From: an uncultured bacterium
GTDB taxonomy: Bacteria; Bacillota; Clostridia; Lachnospirales; Lachnospiraceae
NCBI GenBank assembly: GCA_905214875.1
Contig: CAJMNR010000032.1
Span: 1 to 43,024 of the forward strand
Direction of reading: 5' to 3'
DNA length: 43,024 nt
Of the stretch, positions 34,291-43,024 are shown in pieces. A program made the position numbers and the translations under genes. The number at the start of each line of letters is the position of its first letter. Within the stretch, counting starts at the first letter, position 1. A model generated the notes under the pieces. The model made no database searches and was not told the origin of the DNA. It saw only the letters and a list, made by a program, of their open reading frames with translations.

Positions 34291-36900
34291 ATGGGAGTAG
34301 AACAAGCAATTTTTACTGCATGTGAATCCGGTATTACAAGACAGAGTGCCGGCTTTCAAGTGTACTCGTATTCTTCTGGTATGGAACAAATTCTTGATAC
34401 GACCAATGCTGCCATTATGTTTCAATATGAGCAGCCGAACTTTGGGTTGCGGCCTGTTTTTGAAAAGATGGACGAGAAAAGCTATCCGAAAAAGTTTGCC
34501 TATTGTATTGTAGAGGAACAAAGAAAGCTTGTTTGTTTTGCATCCAATACAATGGTGCCAGAAAGCAGGTATGGCAATTACTTCAGTCACTTGCTTGCCA
34601 CGAATCTGCAGACGCTTTTAGGTTATCCTTGTGAGTATTATAAAAGCCCTCTGTTTCTAGAGGGCTTGACAAAAGAGCAGAGGGAATCGAAGAAACGTCC
34701 AGAATTTCTATATAAGAGGACAAGCATGGAACTTGGAACCGAAATCACATACGAAACGGTAAAGCAATTCCTTTCCAAGAATAATCGAATCAGCAAGTTA
34801 AAAAAGCTGTTATCCTGCCTGCTGTTTTATGAAGATAATGTATATGGAACCGAGAAGAAGATTGTTATCTTTGATAAAAATGATGGAACGGAAAATAGAA
34901 TCATTTACTGGATTGCAGCAATCACCATGGCCCTTCCTAGAAAATGTGCCTTACACATCTCGTTTAGCGATTATGAATATGAGCCAATGACGGCACCTTA
35001 CCGAATCTGTGGCTCTTTAAAGGAAGGGACAAGGTATGACAGGCAGATACTAGGCGAGGCCGCCTATGTCTTCGATTTTGAAAGTGGAAACATACCGGCA
35101 CTTTCTATAGAATCAGAGTTATTTGACATCATTGAGTTGTCTTACCGTGTGTCAAGGGATTGCATCTTAAAGTTTAATCAGTTTATGGAAGATTACACGT
35201 ATGAGGCATGCGATTTAAAACTTCTAGATGCATATGAGCTTTATAAGCTGCTTACTGTACCGGAATACATTACAAAGATCACACGACAGAAATTACATAA
35301 TGCTTTTACCTTTGTAAATGAGTATGCGAAAGAGGAGACAAAACAGAGAATCATTAACGATATGGTTTGCTTTGTCCGAGAACGAAAGTCTATGGAGAGC
35401 AGGGTGATTCGGGAACTGTTGGCATTCTTTGAAGTCCAAATCAAGGAACATCGGATTATCAAGGAGCGCCTCGTTCTTCCACTGCTTCGCGTTCTATATG
35501 AATCATTAAAGGTGCTTACGAAAGAAGAAAAAAATTATCTTTCCTTGGAAAAAGAAATGGTCTATTTCTTTGAACAGATTGAATTACCACTATATCGATA
35601 TTATTTAGGAAGTATCCCGACAAATGAAATCGTGCTTCTTCTTAAAAAGACATCCTACCAGTGGAAAATTGATGTGACAATTACCATCCTAAAGAACTAT
35701 TTGATTGCGACTAAGCCAACGGTAACGGAAATCGCAGAGGACAATAAGTTCAATGCAATCTTAGTTGTTCTGCTTTCACGTTCTGACATAAAGTGCCCGG
35801 CAGGAAAGCTAGTGGAGTTATCATATCTTCTGAAAGTATTTTCCTTTAACTATTCCTACAGTACGTATCTATACCTTACGATTCAACGTTACTTTAACAG
35901 TAAGGAAGGGACAAGCCTACAGCAGGCAGTTGCGGATTACCACTATGCCAAATATTTTTATGAGCTTTCGGAGGCTGAGCAAAACGCAGTCTACGAGTTT
36001 TTGATGATGGAAGAGGAGCTTGCAATTGTAAGGCTCTTTCACTATGAGTATGAGAAAGGGGAACTGTTTGAACCATGGTTTGAACATGTCACTACTTTGA
36101 TTGAACGGTTTAACATCGTAAAAGGAACTCTACTAGATGGTCTTATGCAAGAGGCTTTTCAGAATGCGACGGCAAGAAAAGAAAACCGGTATCAGGCCGT
36201 TCAGCTTTTGTTCCACTATGCATTTAAGATAGGATACCGTGACCGCTTTATCAATCGACTTGTTCCGTTTTTGTCCGTATCGATTCCAATCGTAGTGGCA
36301 GAAGAAGAACAGCTATCCTTGATTAAGAAGCTATATTTTTATCAGATTAACTATAATGGAGGCATCATTGAAAAACGTGTGGCACTTGCCTATCGTTTAT
36401 ATGAATTAAAAGAATTCTTAGAGTCGAATCCGAAGAAACGGGAGAAAATCCATTTTACAAAGAAGGTGCCAATTCCAACTATGGACGGCTTGGAAACAAA
36501 CAATTATCTAAAGCGTGCAGGCACGGTGATTGGACAAATCATCTATCAGAACGGACAAGTCAGCTTGCTGAAAGAGTGTTACTATCTGTCTGGGGAGAAG
36601 GAACAGCAGTTTTTGCTTTATGTATATGGTGCATTGTTAGCCTGCGGAAGAAAACGCAGGGAATACACCATGTTCCTGACGACATTCGCATATGCCGTAG
36701 AGGAAACAAAGGAGGATTCTTTGGCAAGTCTCATTATGTCAAGTGGTGTGAAGGTAAAGGATTTAAATGAGCAGATTCACTGCAACCTACCACATCAGGT
36801 TATGTTCCGTAAACTAGTGGATGCAAGGGAAGGAAGAGAAGAACTGATCATCAGAAGATGGAAAAAGATTAAAGCAAAATGCCTTGGAAAGCCTTGTTAG
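34291..36900 (+). CDS. GAP1-like (GTPase-associated protein 1) large protein
   Basis: 869 residues, mostly helical and soluble, with no catalytic motif that I can assign. The first 140 residues (VEQAIFTACESGITRQSAGFQV... near the start, then SRYGNYFSHLL and CEYYKSPLFLEGLTKEQ) look like the GAP1-N2 domain described from genome comparison for proteins encoded beside GTPases. The next part (about 150-270) would correspond to the GAP1 middle region, and the rest is Leu/Tyr-rich helical. It starts after AAGGAG, nine bases beyond the GTPase stop, which supports a functional pair. Effector or scaffold roles are both possible. No terminator follows its stop. Confidence 0.65.
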   Translation: MGVEQAIFTACESGITRQSAGFQVYSYSSGMEQILDTTNAAIMFQYEQPNFGLRPVFEKMDEKSYPKKFAYCIVEEQRKLVCFASNTMVPESRYGNYFSHLLATNLQTLLGYPCEYYKSPLFLEGLTKEQRESKKRPEFLYKRTSMELGTEITYETVKQFLSKNNRISKLKKLLSCLLFYEDNVYGTEKKIVIFDKNDGTENRIIYWIAAITMALPRKCALHISFSDYEYEPMTAPYRICGSLKEGTRYDRQILGEAAYVFDFESGNIPALSIESELFDIIELSYRVSRDCILKFNQFMEDYTYEACDLKLLDAYELYKLLTVPEYITKITRQKLHNAFTFVNEYAKEETKQRIINDMVCFVRERKSMESRVIRELLAFFEVQIKEHRIIKERLVLPLLRVLYESLKVLTKEEKNYLSLEKEMVYFFEQIELPLYRYYLGSIPTNEIVLLLKKTSYQWKIDVTITILKNYLIATKPTVTEIAEDNKFNAILVVLLSRSDIKCPAGKLVELSYLLKVFSFNYSYSTYLYLTIQRYFNSKEGTSLQQAVADYHYAKYFYELSEAEQNAVYEFLMMEEELAIVRLFHYEYEKGELFEPWFEHVTTLIERFNIVKGTLLDGLMQEAFQNATARKENRYQAVQLLFHYAFKIGYRDRFINRLVPFLSVSIPIVVAEEEQLSLIKKLYFYQINYNGGIIEKRVALAYRLYELKEFLESNPKKREKIHFTKKVPIPTMDGLETNNYLKRAGTVIGQIIYQNGQVSLLKECYYLSGEKEQQFLLYVYGALLACGRKRREYTMFLTTFAYAVEETKEDSLASLIMSSGVKVKDLNEQIHCNLPHQVMFRKLVDAREGREELIIRRWKKIKAKCLGKPC

Positions 36901-36929
36901 TTGACATTTTCATTCTTCATATGTAAAAT
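36901..36929 (+). promoter_or_regulatory. Sigma-A promoter of the GT-C gene
   Basis: Consensus TTGACA (36901-36906), a 17-base spacer and TAAAAT (36924-36929, five of six). It begins at the first base after the GAP1-like stop codon, so the membrane glycosyltransferase is independently transcribed even if read-through from the cassette occurs. Confidence 0.75.
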
Positions 36930-36962
36930 TACTTGGTATTAATTTTGATAGGAGAATGAAAT

Positions 36963-38486
36963 ATGTCACGAAAGACTATCTTTACAAAGGTAAACGAGTC
37001 CGACAAGAAATATCTTTTATTTCTGTTAGCCGTATCCACGTTGCTTATGACGTTTGGATCCATGACTTCTTTCCTTTTCCCGATGCATGTCGGAGTAGAT
37101 CAGAATGTTTTCTTTACCATTGGCGGAAGCTTATTAGATGGTAAAGTACTATATAGAGACTTATATGATCAAAAAGGACCATTATTATTTTTTGTTCATA
37201 CATTGGCAGCTTTGATTAGCAGAAAGAACATGATTGGAGTGTATTTACTTCAAATCATCAACTTTACTGTTATCTTGTACTTTGTAGGGAAAATCAAAGA
37301 ACTATTTCTTGGAGATAAGTACCGTTATCTTATTCCAGCAGCAACAGGCTTACTGATTGTAACTACATTTTGTTACAGCCGTGGGGATAATGCAGAAGAA
37401 TTCTGTATGACATTCTATATGATAGCCATTTATCAGCTTATGAAGTTTTTCAAGAGCAATGACGAAGAGTTGTCTTGGAAGGTGATGTTTGCAAATGGGT
37501 TTATGGCAGCATGTATCCTTTGGATCAAATATACGATGTTAGGATTCTATATCGCATGGTGCTTAATCGTCGGAATTACCATTATAAAGCGCAAGAATAT
37601 AGGACATGCCATAAAAGCAGCCGTGTTCTTCTTACTTGGAATGGTAATTGGAACAATTCCGTATATTATTTACGCACTTGTGACAGATTCCATGTATGAT
37701 TTTATTTGGGCATATTTTTATACAAATATTTGCATGTATTCTGATAAGGTGTCTTTCCTAAAACGTGTAAGAAATTTCTTTATGCAGGATATCCTATGGA
37801 ATCCGGTTATGATGCCAACGATTATCCTTGGACTTATCTATTTTTGCCGTTCCAAAGAGATGCTTGAGACAAAATGGGAAAAATGCAGTCTTGTATTTTT
37901 AGCAGTATGTACGTATATATTCGTGTTCATCGGTGGAACAAGATATAAGTATTATCTGTTAATCGTTGGCTCTTTTTCCGTATTTGGTGTGATTGCATGG
38001 GCAAAAATCTTGGACAAGTATATTACACGCCTTATGGAGCATAGAAAACGTACGATTTCCATTGCAGTTGTAATCTATATCATCAGCTTGCTCGTGTTTA
38101 GTAACTGTGCGCCATATTATTTCAAAGGAAGAGACTACTATCCACAGCAACGTATTGCAAAGATCATTAAAGAAAATAATGGAACATTTTTAAATTATAA
38201 CTTCCTTGATGCGGGAATTTACTTGGCATCAGGAAGCAAGCTTCCTGATACGAGATTCTTCTGTAGAATGAACATTAGAAGGGAAGCCTTTCCACAGATG
38301 TATGATGAGCAAGAAGATATCATTCGCAAAAAAGGCGTTGATTATGTCGTTGTTCGATTTGGACGTGGAAGACAATTAGAAGAATTTGCTGAATGCGAAG
38401 CATTAGAGACCAATTATACATTAATCGAAACGATGTATGAAAAAGTCGATGATTATTGGTTTGCATTGTATCAAGCAAAAGAATAG
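36963..38486 (+). CDS. GT-C superfamily membrane glycosyltransferase
   Basis: 507 residues with about eleven hydrophobic helices and a short soluble C-terminus. The first external loop has acidic residues typical of polyprenyl-phosphate-sugar transferases (HVGVDQNVFFTIGGSLLDG, then LYRDLYDQKGPLLFF), and RGDNAEEF lies in a second loop. The fold resembles GT39/GT87-like enzymes such as ArnT and mycobacterial mannosyltransferases. It probably glycosylates a wall polymer, lipid or protein outside the membrane. ATG 36963 follows GGAG. It has its own promoter and a strong terminator, so it is a single-gene unit. Confidence 0.82.
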   Translation: MSRKTIFTKVNESDKKYLLFLLAVSTLLMTFGSMTSFLFPMHVGVDQNVFFTIGGSLLDGKVLYRDLYDQKGPLLFFVHTLAALISRKNMIGVYLLQIINFTVILYFVGKIKELFLGDKYRYLIPAATGLLIVTTFCYSRGDNAEEFCMTFYMIAIYQLMKFFKSNDEELSWKVMFANGFMAACILWIKYTMLGFYIAWCLIVGITIIKRKNIGHAIKAAVFFLLGMVIGTIPYIIYALVTDSMYDFIWAYFYTNICMYSDKVSFLKRVRNFFMQDILWNPVMMPTIILGLIYFCRSKEMLETKWEKCSLVFLAVCTYIFVFIGGTRYKYYLLIVGSFSVFGVIAWAKILDKYITRLMEHRKRTISIAVVIYIISLLVFSNCAPYYFKGRDYYPQQRIAKIIKENNGTFLNYNFLDAGIYLASGSKLPDTRFFCRMNIRREAFPQMYDEQEDIIRKKGVDYVVVRFGRGRQLEEFAECEALETNYTLIETMYEKVDDYWFALYQAKE

Positions 38487-38493
38487 AATGGTT

Positions 38494-38536
38494 AAACGTC
38501 AGATTCTTGAAAAGATAAAAGAATCTGACGTTTTTT
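38494..38536 (+). terminator. Terminator after the GT-C gene
   Basis: AAACGTCAGATTCTT (38494-38508) pairs perfectly with AAGAATCTGACGTTT (38519-38533) across a 10-base loop, and the T-run reaches 38536. Confidence 0.9.
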
Positions 38537-38603
38537 CTTGTTAATTGTCGATAAGTTAGATATACTAAGTGTGAGTTATCGACAATGTACAGGAGGTTGT
38601 AGA

Positions 38604-41600
38604 ATGGTAAATGATAAGATGCGAAATTTGAGTGCAACGCAGCGTTTATCAATGACGACCAACTCGATTACTAGCTGCTTGTTAAAAATAGCAGTGTGCG
38701 AAAATAAGATTAAAATACTAGAAAGCATTTTCGCTGAAGACGACAGTATGATTAACTTTGTAAAAGAAGATGTAACGTTTTTTGAGCAGGTAAAGATTTT
38801 GAGTGAAGGTTTAAAGCGAGGAGAAAAACATTTTGCATTTGAGTTTCATACAGAAGTCAGTAATCGATGGTTTCTGATAAAAGCAAATTATACAGATGTC
38901 TTAATGGACATTAAGTATCCTGTATTTGACTTACTACTTACAGATGTTACCGAGGCGAAACATCTGACATATGATAGGCTATCACAGAATGTAGACAATA
39001 GGGAGATCATTGAGTCTATCGGGAGTGCAATAGCAAGAATTAAAACAGACAATGGATATGAAATTATTTGGGCAAATCCATCATTTATACAACAATTTGG
39101 GACAATAAAATTCCTTAGGGAATGTATTGCAGAAGAAGATCAAAAGAAGTTTTCTTATATAATCAATAATGATATTGCATGTAATACATATAGTAAAAAA
39201 ATAAGGCTGCGAACGGAAAAACACGGAATCCGTTGGTATGACATACGTATTGTAGATAAAGAGGATGTAAAGAACAGGGAAAAGTTCTGTATCATTACAG
39301 ATGTGACAGACGAAGTACTTAGAGAACAGGAATTAAAGATATTTCAGAAACGATATAAAATGGTATTATCGGTTACATCAGAATTAGTATTTGAGTATGA
39401 TGCAAAAAATGATACAATGTACTATTTTAGAAGTGGAGAAAACTCCATAAGAAGACCGGAAAAAGTAGAACATTACAGTGACGTCTTAGAACATGGAACA
39501 ATTTGTGGATTCAGCCTTACAAAAGAAGGAAGAAAAGCGTTACAGGAAGTGAAGAAGAACCTGTATGAGAAAAAAGTTTCTTTAGAAGAAGCAAATTTAT
39601 GCTTTATAAAAGATGGCATGGAAAGCTGGATCCACGGAGTCGGCAAGTGCATGTATGATGACTGCGGCGAGCTAGAGCTTGTTATCGGAAAGCTAAGCGA
39701 TGTAACAAATATAAAAAATAATGAAGAGAAGTTACTCATCAAGGCGCATACGGATGCCCTTACGAAAGTAAGTAATCGAGAGTTCGCTAAAAATGAAATC
39801 AATGGATATCTGATTGACAGCAGCATAGATGCCCTGCCATCTCTTTTAATTTTAGACATAGACAACTTTAAATCAATTAATGATAATTACGGACATGGTG
39901 CTGGAGATTCAGTTCTTATAAAGATTAGTAAGATTCTAAAACATGAATTTAGAAAATCAGATGTCATTGGAAGGCTTGGCGGAGACGAGTTTATCGTTTT
40001 CCTAAAAGACGTTATCAGTAAAGATATCGTATATGAGAAGGCACAAAGGGTTTGTGAAGAAGTAAATAAAATCTTTAAAGAAGTCAGTGTCAGCATTGGC
40101 GTTAGTATCATGTCGAAAGACGAGGCAACCTTTGATAATCTCTATAAGACGGCAGATACTGCTCTTTATCAGGCAAAGAAACGAGGAAAGAATACCTTCG
40201 TATGTTATAGCGAATTAAGTGACGAGATTAGAAAAGAAGCACTAACAAAGACAGACAAGGTTATTATGGAACAAACCACCGGTGGATTTTCTGACGTAAA
40301 CTCGATAGGTTTCTTTAGGAAGATTATGGATAATTATAATGATATTTATTACATCAATCTGACGAAAGACAGTGTAAAAAGATATAAAGAAAGCGTTTTA
40401 TATCAAAATGAACATAATTTCCGTACATATACGGAAATGTATAATCATTTATTGACAGAAATTGTTGGATTAAAAGAACGAGCACAGTTTGAAGAGCAGG
40501 CAAAACGTGAAAACTTAATTCAGTTGTTAGCTACGAAAGAACGAAGAGTGATGAGGTATTTGCGACTCTATAACGAAAAGAATGAGTTTATTTGGTGCAG
40601 CATAGAAATTTTAAATCATTACTCAACATCTGGTGAAGACGTATGTTGTACGCTTTTATTTAAGTATATCAGTGATGAAGAAGTTGACCAACTGACAAGC
40701 TTGGAAAGTGCAAAGAGCGATGAGTTAGAAATGGAACTAATGAAACAAGAGCATTTTGATCCGCTAACAGGCTTGTATAAAGAATCAAAGTTTTTGTATG
40801 AAGTAGCAAATATATTAAGAAATGACATGGAAAGACAGTATGCCATTATCACATTTGATGTGGACCGTTTTCGTGTGTTTAATGATATGTATGATGAGCA
40901 ACTTGCGGAGGAAATATTAATAGCGATAGCGGATGTACTGCGTGCCCTTCCTGTAGAAGGAAAATGCTATTGCAGATATCATTCGGACCGTTTTATTTTG
41001 TTCATTCCATATCAAAAGAGAACAGATATCATCAAAGTCATAGAGTTCATTCAACAGGAATGCAACAAAATCAGGATTGTAAAGAGTTTATTGAAGTTAT
41101 CCTTTGGAGTCTACCAGATTGTAGATCGAAGTGTGCCAGTCCGTCTGATGTGCGATTGGGCAAGGCTTGCAGAGTACAATGTAAAAGGACTTTCCATGCA
41201 GTATTATGCATTTTATAATGAGGAATATCGAAGTCACTTGCTTGAACAGCAAATCATTGAAAATGAAATGCATCAGGCATTGGAGGAAGGCCAGTTTGAG
41301 ATGTATCTTCAGCCATCTTATGAACTGCAGACAAACAAAGTGATAGGAGCAGAGGCGTTAGTGCGCTGGAAGCACCCACAATGGGGAATGGTTCGTCCGG
41401 ACAAATTTATTCCGTTATTTGAAAAGAATGGGTTCGTCATTAAGTTAGATGAGTTCATCTGGGAAGAAGCATGTAAGAAGTTGAAGGAATGGTTAGATTG
41501 TGGCTATGAAATCCCAATCTCGGTAAATATCTCAAGAATTCATACGTATGATACGGCATTTGTACAGAAACTTGTAACGCTTGTGGAAACATATCAGATA

Positions 41601-42005
41601 CCGAAAAAACTGTTACAGTTAGAGTTTACGGAAAGTATGTTTACGGAGAATACCGACCCATTATGCAGATTGATGGAACGATTAAAGGAACAAGGATTTA
41701 CATTGTTAATGGACGACTTTGGAAGCGGCTATTCTTCCTTAAATATGTTAAAGAATGTTCCAATTGATGTCATTAAGCTTGACCGAGTATTTTTTGATGA
41801 TATCATGGAAAATACAAGAGGAAAAATTATCATTCAATCTTCGATAAAGATGATTCATGACTTGCATTTAGATGTGACAGCAGAGGGAATAGAAAAAAAG
41901 GAACATGTAGAGTTTTTAAATCAATGTCGCTGTGAGAAGGGACAAGGATATTTTTACTCAAAACCTATGCCAGTGAAAGAATTTGAAACATTATGCTTTG
42001 GATAA
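38604..42005 (+). CDS. PAS/GGDEF/degenerate GGDEF/EAL c-di-GMP turnover protein
   Basis: 1133 residues, cytosolic, from ATG 38604 (AGGAGG upstream; a longer frame to 38538 lacks one). Order: PAS-like sensor region (about 1-385); GGDEF domain with intact GGDEF (459-463), the DxDNFKSIND metal segment and an RKSD inhibitory site (450-453); a PAS-like region (about 540-710); a second GGDEF fold whose motif is degraded to HSDRF (793-797); and a complete EAL domain with EAL (917-919), DDFG (1037-1040), IKLDR, AEGIE and QGYFYSKP. It could both make and degrade c-di-GMP, with product inhibition on the cyclase. The PilZ glycosyltransferase at 8111 is the only c-di-GMP receptor visible here. Confidence 0.92.
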   Translation: MVNDKMRNLSATQRLSMTTNSITSCLLKIAVCENKIKILESIFAEDDSMINFVKEDVTFFEQVKILSEGLKRGEKHFAFEFHTEVSNRWFLIKANYTDVLMDIKYPVFDLLLTDVTEAKHLTYDRLSQNVDNREIIESIGSAIARIKTDNGYEIIWANPSFIQQFGTIKFLRECIAEEDQKKFSYIINNDIACNTYSKKIRLRTEKHGIRWYDIRIVDKEDVKNREKFCIITDVTDEVLREQELKIFQKRYKMVLSVTSELVFEYDAKNDTMYYFRSGENSIRRPEKVEHYSDVLEHGTICGFSLTKEGRKALQEVKKNLYEKKVSLEEANLCFIKDGMESWIHGVGKCMYDDCGELELVIGKLSDVTNIKNNEEKLLIKAHTDALTKVSNREFAKNEINGYLIDSSIDALPSLLILDIDNFKSINDNYGHGAGDSVLIKISKILKHEFRKSDVIGRLGGDEFIVFLKDVISKDIVYEKAQRVCEEVNKIFKEVSVSIGVSIMSKDEATFDNLYKTADTALYQAKKRGKNTFVCYSELSDEIRKEALTKTDKVIMEQTTGGFSDVNSIGFFRKIMDNYNDIYYINLTKDSVKRYKESVLYQNEHNFRTYTEMYNHLLTEIVGLKERAQFEEQAKRENLIQLLATKERRVMRYLRLYNEKNEFIWCSIEILNHYSTSGEDVCCTLLFKYISDEEVDQLTSLESAKSDELEMELMKQEHFDPLTGLYKESKFLYEVANILRNDMERQYAIITFDVDRFRVFNDMYDEQLAEEILIAIADVLRALPVEGKCYCRYHSDRFILFIPYQKRTDIIKVIEFIQQECNKIRIVKSLLKLSFGVYQIVDRSVPVRLMCDWARLAEYNVKGLSMQYYAFYNEEYRSHLLEQQIIENEMHQALEEGQFEMYLQPSYELQTNKVIGAEALVRWKHPQWGMVRPDKFIPLFEKNGFVIKLDEFIWEEACKKLKEWLDCGYEIPISVNISRIHTYDTAFVQKLVTLVETYQIPKKLLQLEFTESMFTENTDPLCRLMERLKEQGFTLLMDDFGSGYSSLNMLKNVPIDVIKLDRVFFDDIMENTRGKIIIQSSIKMIHDLHLDVTAEGIEKKEHVEFLNQCRCEKGQGYFYSKPMPVKEFETLCFG

Positions 42006-42021
42006 CAGTGAGGTGATTAGG

Positions 42022-42903
42022 ATGAAACAATGGCTAAATAGAAAAGAAGTAGAAAAATTAGCCATAGCCATTTTTGGCGGTTTCTTATTTGCAGCAGGAC
42101 TTAACTTATTCATTGTTCCTGTTGGTTTATATAGTGGTGGATTTGTAGGATTTGCTCAGGTGGTCCGTACTGTCCTAATAGAAAAGATGGGATTGGATTT
42201 TGGAACAACAGATATTGCAGGTATTATTAGTTTTCTTTGTAATATCCCATTATTTTTACTCGCATATTTTAAAATTGGAAAACAGTTCTTTGCAAAGACA
42301 CTTATTTGCGTTGCTTTCCAATCGTTTTTCTTAACCTTGATTCAGATACCGTCAACACCAATTATCAGTGATACCTTGGCAGCCTGTCTGCTAGGTGGAA
42401 TCATAGCAGGATATGGTACAGGAATCACGCTTCGTGCAGGTTCCTCTGGCGGTGGACAGGATATCTTAGGCGTATTCTTTACAAGAAAATATAAGAATTT
42501 CAGTGTTGGCAAGATAGCAATCATAGTAAACATGATTGTATTTGGATTATGCATGTTCTTATTTGATTTATCAGTCGTGTTATATTCCATCATATTTACG
42601 TTTGTATGCGCATTTACGACAGATAAGGTGCATATTCAAAATATCAATATGGAAGTACTGATATTTACAAAGAAAGATCCAACGGCTATACGAAACTATA
42701 TCCAAAATGACTTATATCGAGGAATTACGTATTGGGAAGGAACCGGCGGTTATACCGAAGAAGGTACCAAGATTCTCTATACTGTAATCGACAAGTACGA
42801 ATACGGAAACTTGCAGGCAAAGATCCATGAGTTGGATGAGAATGCATTCGTAGTCGGTAAAGAAGGAGTAACGGTCGAAGGAAACTTTATTAAGAAAGTA
42901 TAA
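42022..42903 (+). CDS. YitT family membrane protein (DUF2179 C-terminus)
   Basis: 293 residues with about five membrane helices in residues 10-190, then a soluble DUF2179 domain. Family hallmarks are FAAGLNLFIVPVGLYSGGFVGFAQ near the start (as two short blocks), GSSGGGQDILGVF in the middle and RGITYWEGTGGYTEEGTKILYTVI in the last domain. Function of YitT proteins is uncertain. ATG 42022 after GAGGTGAT is preferred over an upstream in-frame ATG that lies inside the EAL gene. It starts 16 bases after that gene and is probably co-transcribed. Confidence 0.9.
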   Translation: MKQWLNRKEVEKLAIAIFGGFLFAAGLNLFIVPVGLYSGGFVGFAQVVRTVLIEKMGLDFGTTDIAGIISFLCNIPLFLLAYFKIGKQFFAKTLICVAFQSFFLTLIQIPSTPIISDTLAACLLGGIIAGYGTGITLRAGSSGGGQDILGVFFTRKYKNFSVGKIAIIVNMIVFGLCMFLFDLSVVLYSIIFTFVCAFTTDKVHIQNINMEVLIFTKKDPTAIRNYIQNDLYRGITYWEGTGGYTEEGTKILYTVIDKYEYGNLQAKIHELDENAFVVGKEGVTVEGNFIKKV

Positions 42904-42938
42904 TTAGAGTAGTGTCAAGCACTTTAGAGAATAAAAAG

Positions 42939-42976
42939 AAAAGCTGACTTCTGAGGAATCGGAAGTCAGCTTTTTT
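42939..42976 (+). terminator. Terminator after the YitT gene
   Basis: AAAAGCTGACTTC (42939-42951) pairs perfectly with GAAGTCAGCTTTT (42962-42974) with a 10-base loop and TT following. It ends the EAL-YitT unit. Confidence 0.88.
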
Positions 42977-42978
42977 AC

Positions 42979-43007
42979 TTTATAGGAAAGTGCTACTTTC
43001 CTATAAA
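42979..43007. repeat. Perfect short-loop palindrome at the right edge
   Basis: TTTATAGGAAAGT (42979-42991) and ACTTTCCTATAAA (42995-43007) form a 13-bp stem with a three-base loop, three bases after the YitT terminator. It has no GC-rich clamp or T-run, so it is not a classical terminator. The core TAGGAAAGT also appears alone at 1740 and 3721, and as ACTTTCCTA at 4228. Confidence 0.6.
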
Positions 43008-43024
43008 GGGGTATAAAAAAACCA

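Overview
The window reads as a chromosomal segment of a low-GC anaerobic Clostridia bacterium, most likely a Lachnospiraceae member. The support is indirect: strong AGGAGG ribosome binding sites, frequent GTG/TTG starts, sigma-A-type promoters, long intrinsic terminators, a rubredoxin-first rubrerythrin and a double DUF1540 protein. There are no rRNA, tRNA, CRISPR, IS or phage genes, and no pseudogene was found.

Layout. (1) 1-8000, housekeeping and scattered genes: a structured intergenic element at the left edge, a VanZ-like protein, a minus-strand rubrerythrin-DUF1540 operon, recQ, a 57-residue minus-strand gene, a GltD-like flavoprotein and topB. (2) 8111-14123, a four-gene exopolysaccharide operon: a PilZ-bearing cellulose-synthase-type glycosyltransferase, a BcsB-topology membrane-anchored protein, an MBOAT acyltransferase and a DHHW/AlgJ-like protein. 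It resembles the clostridial acetylated-cellulose (ccs) arrangement but has no glycoside hydrolase gene. (3) 14238-17313, a MacB/FtsX-type ABC exporter, followed by a run of hairpins and a convergent YkcB-like GT39 transferase (17553-19712). (4) 19960-26366: an ABC-2 exporter with an AraC regulator, a CBS-domain protein, a CLC protein with fluoride-antiporter features, and an OmpR-type two-component system.

(5) 26584-36900, the most unusual part. Six tightly packed genes encode a GrpE-like factor, a lid-less Hsp70, an Hsp70 fused to a von Willebrand A domain, a J-like protein without HPD but with FN3-like domains, a zinc-ribbon P-loop GTPase, and an 869-residue protein resembling GTPase-associated protein 1 (GAP1). 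It looks like a dedicated second chaperone machine wired to a GTPase/vWA signalling or conflict module; this is inference from domain content. (6) 36963-42903: a GT-C membrane glycosyltransferase, a 1133-residue PAS/GGDEF/EAL c-di-GMP enzyme and a YitT-family membrane protein.

A plausible functional link across the window is c-di-GMP: the GGDEF/EAL protein near the right end could set the level sensed by the PilZ domain of the polysaccharide synthase. All domain assignments were made by eye from motifs; no database search was run.
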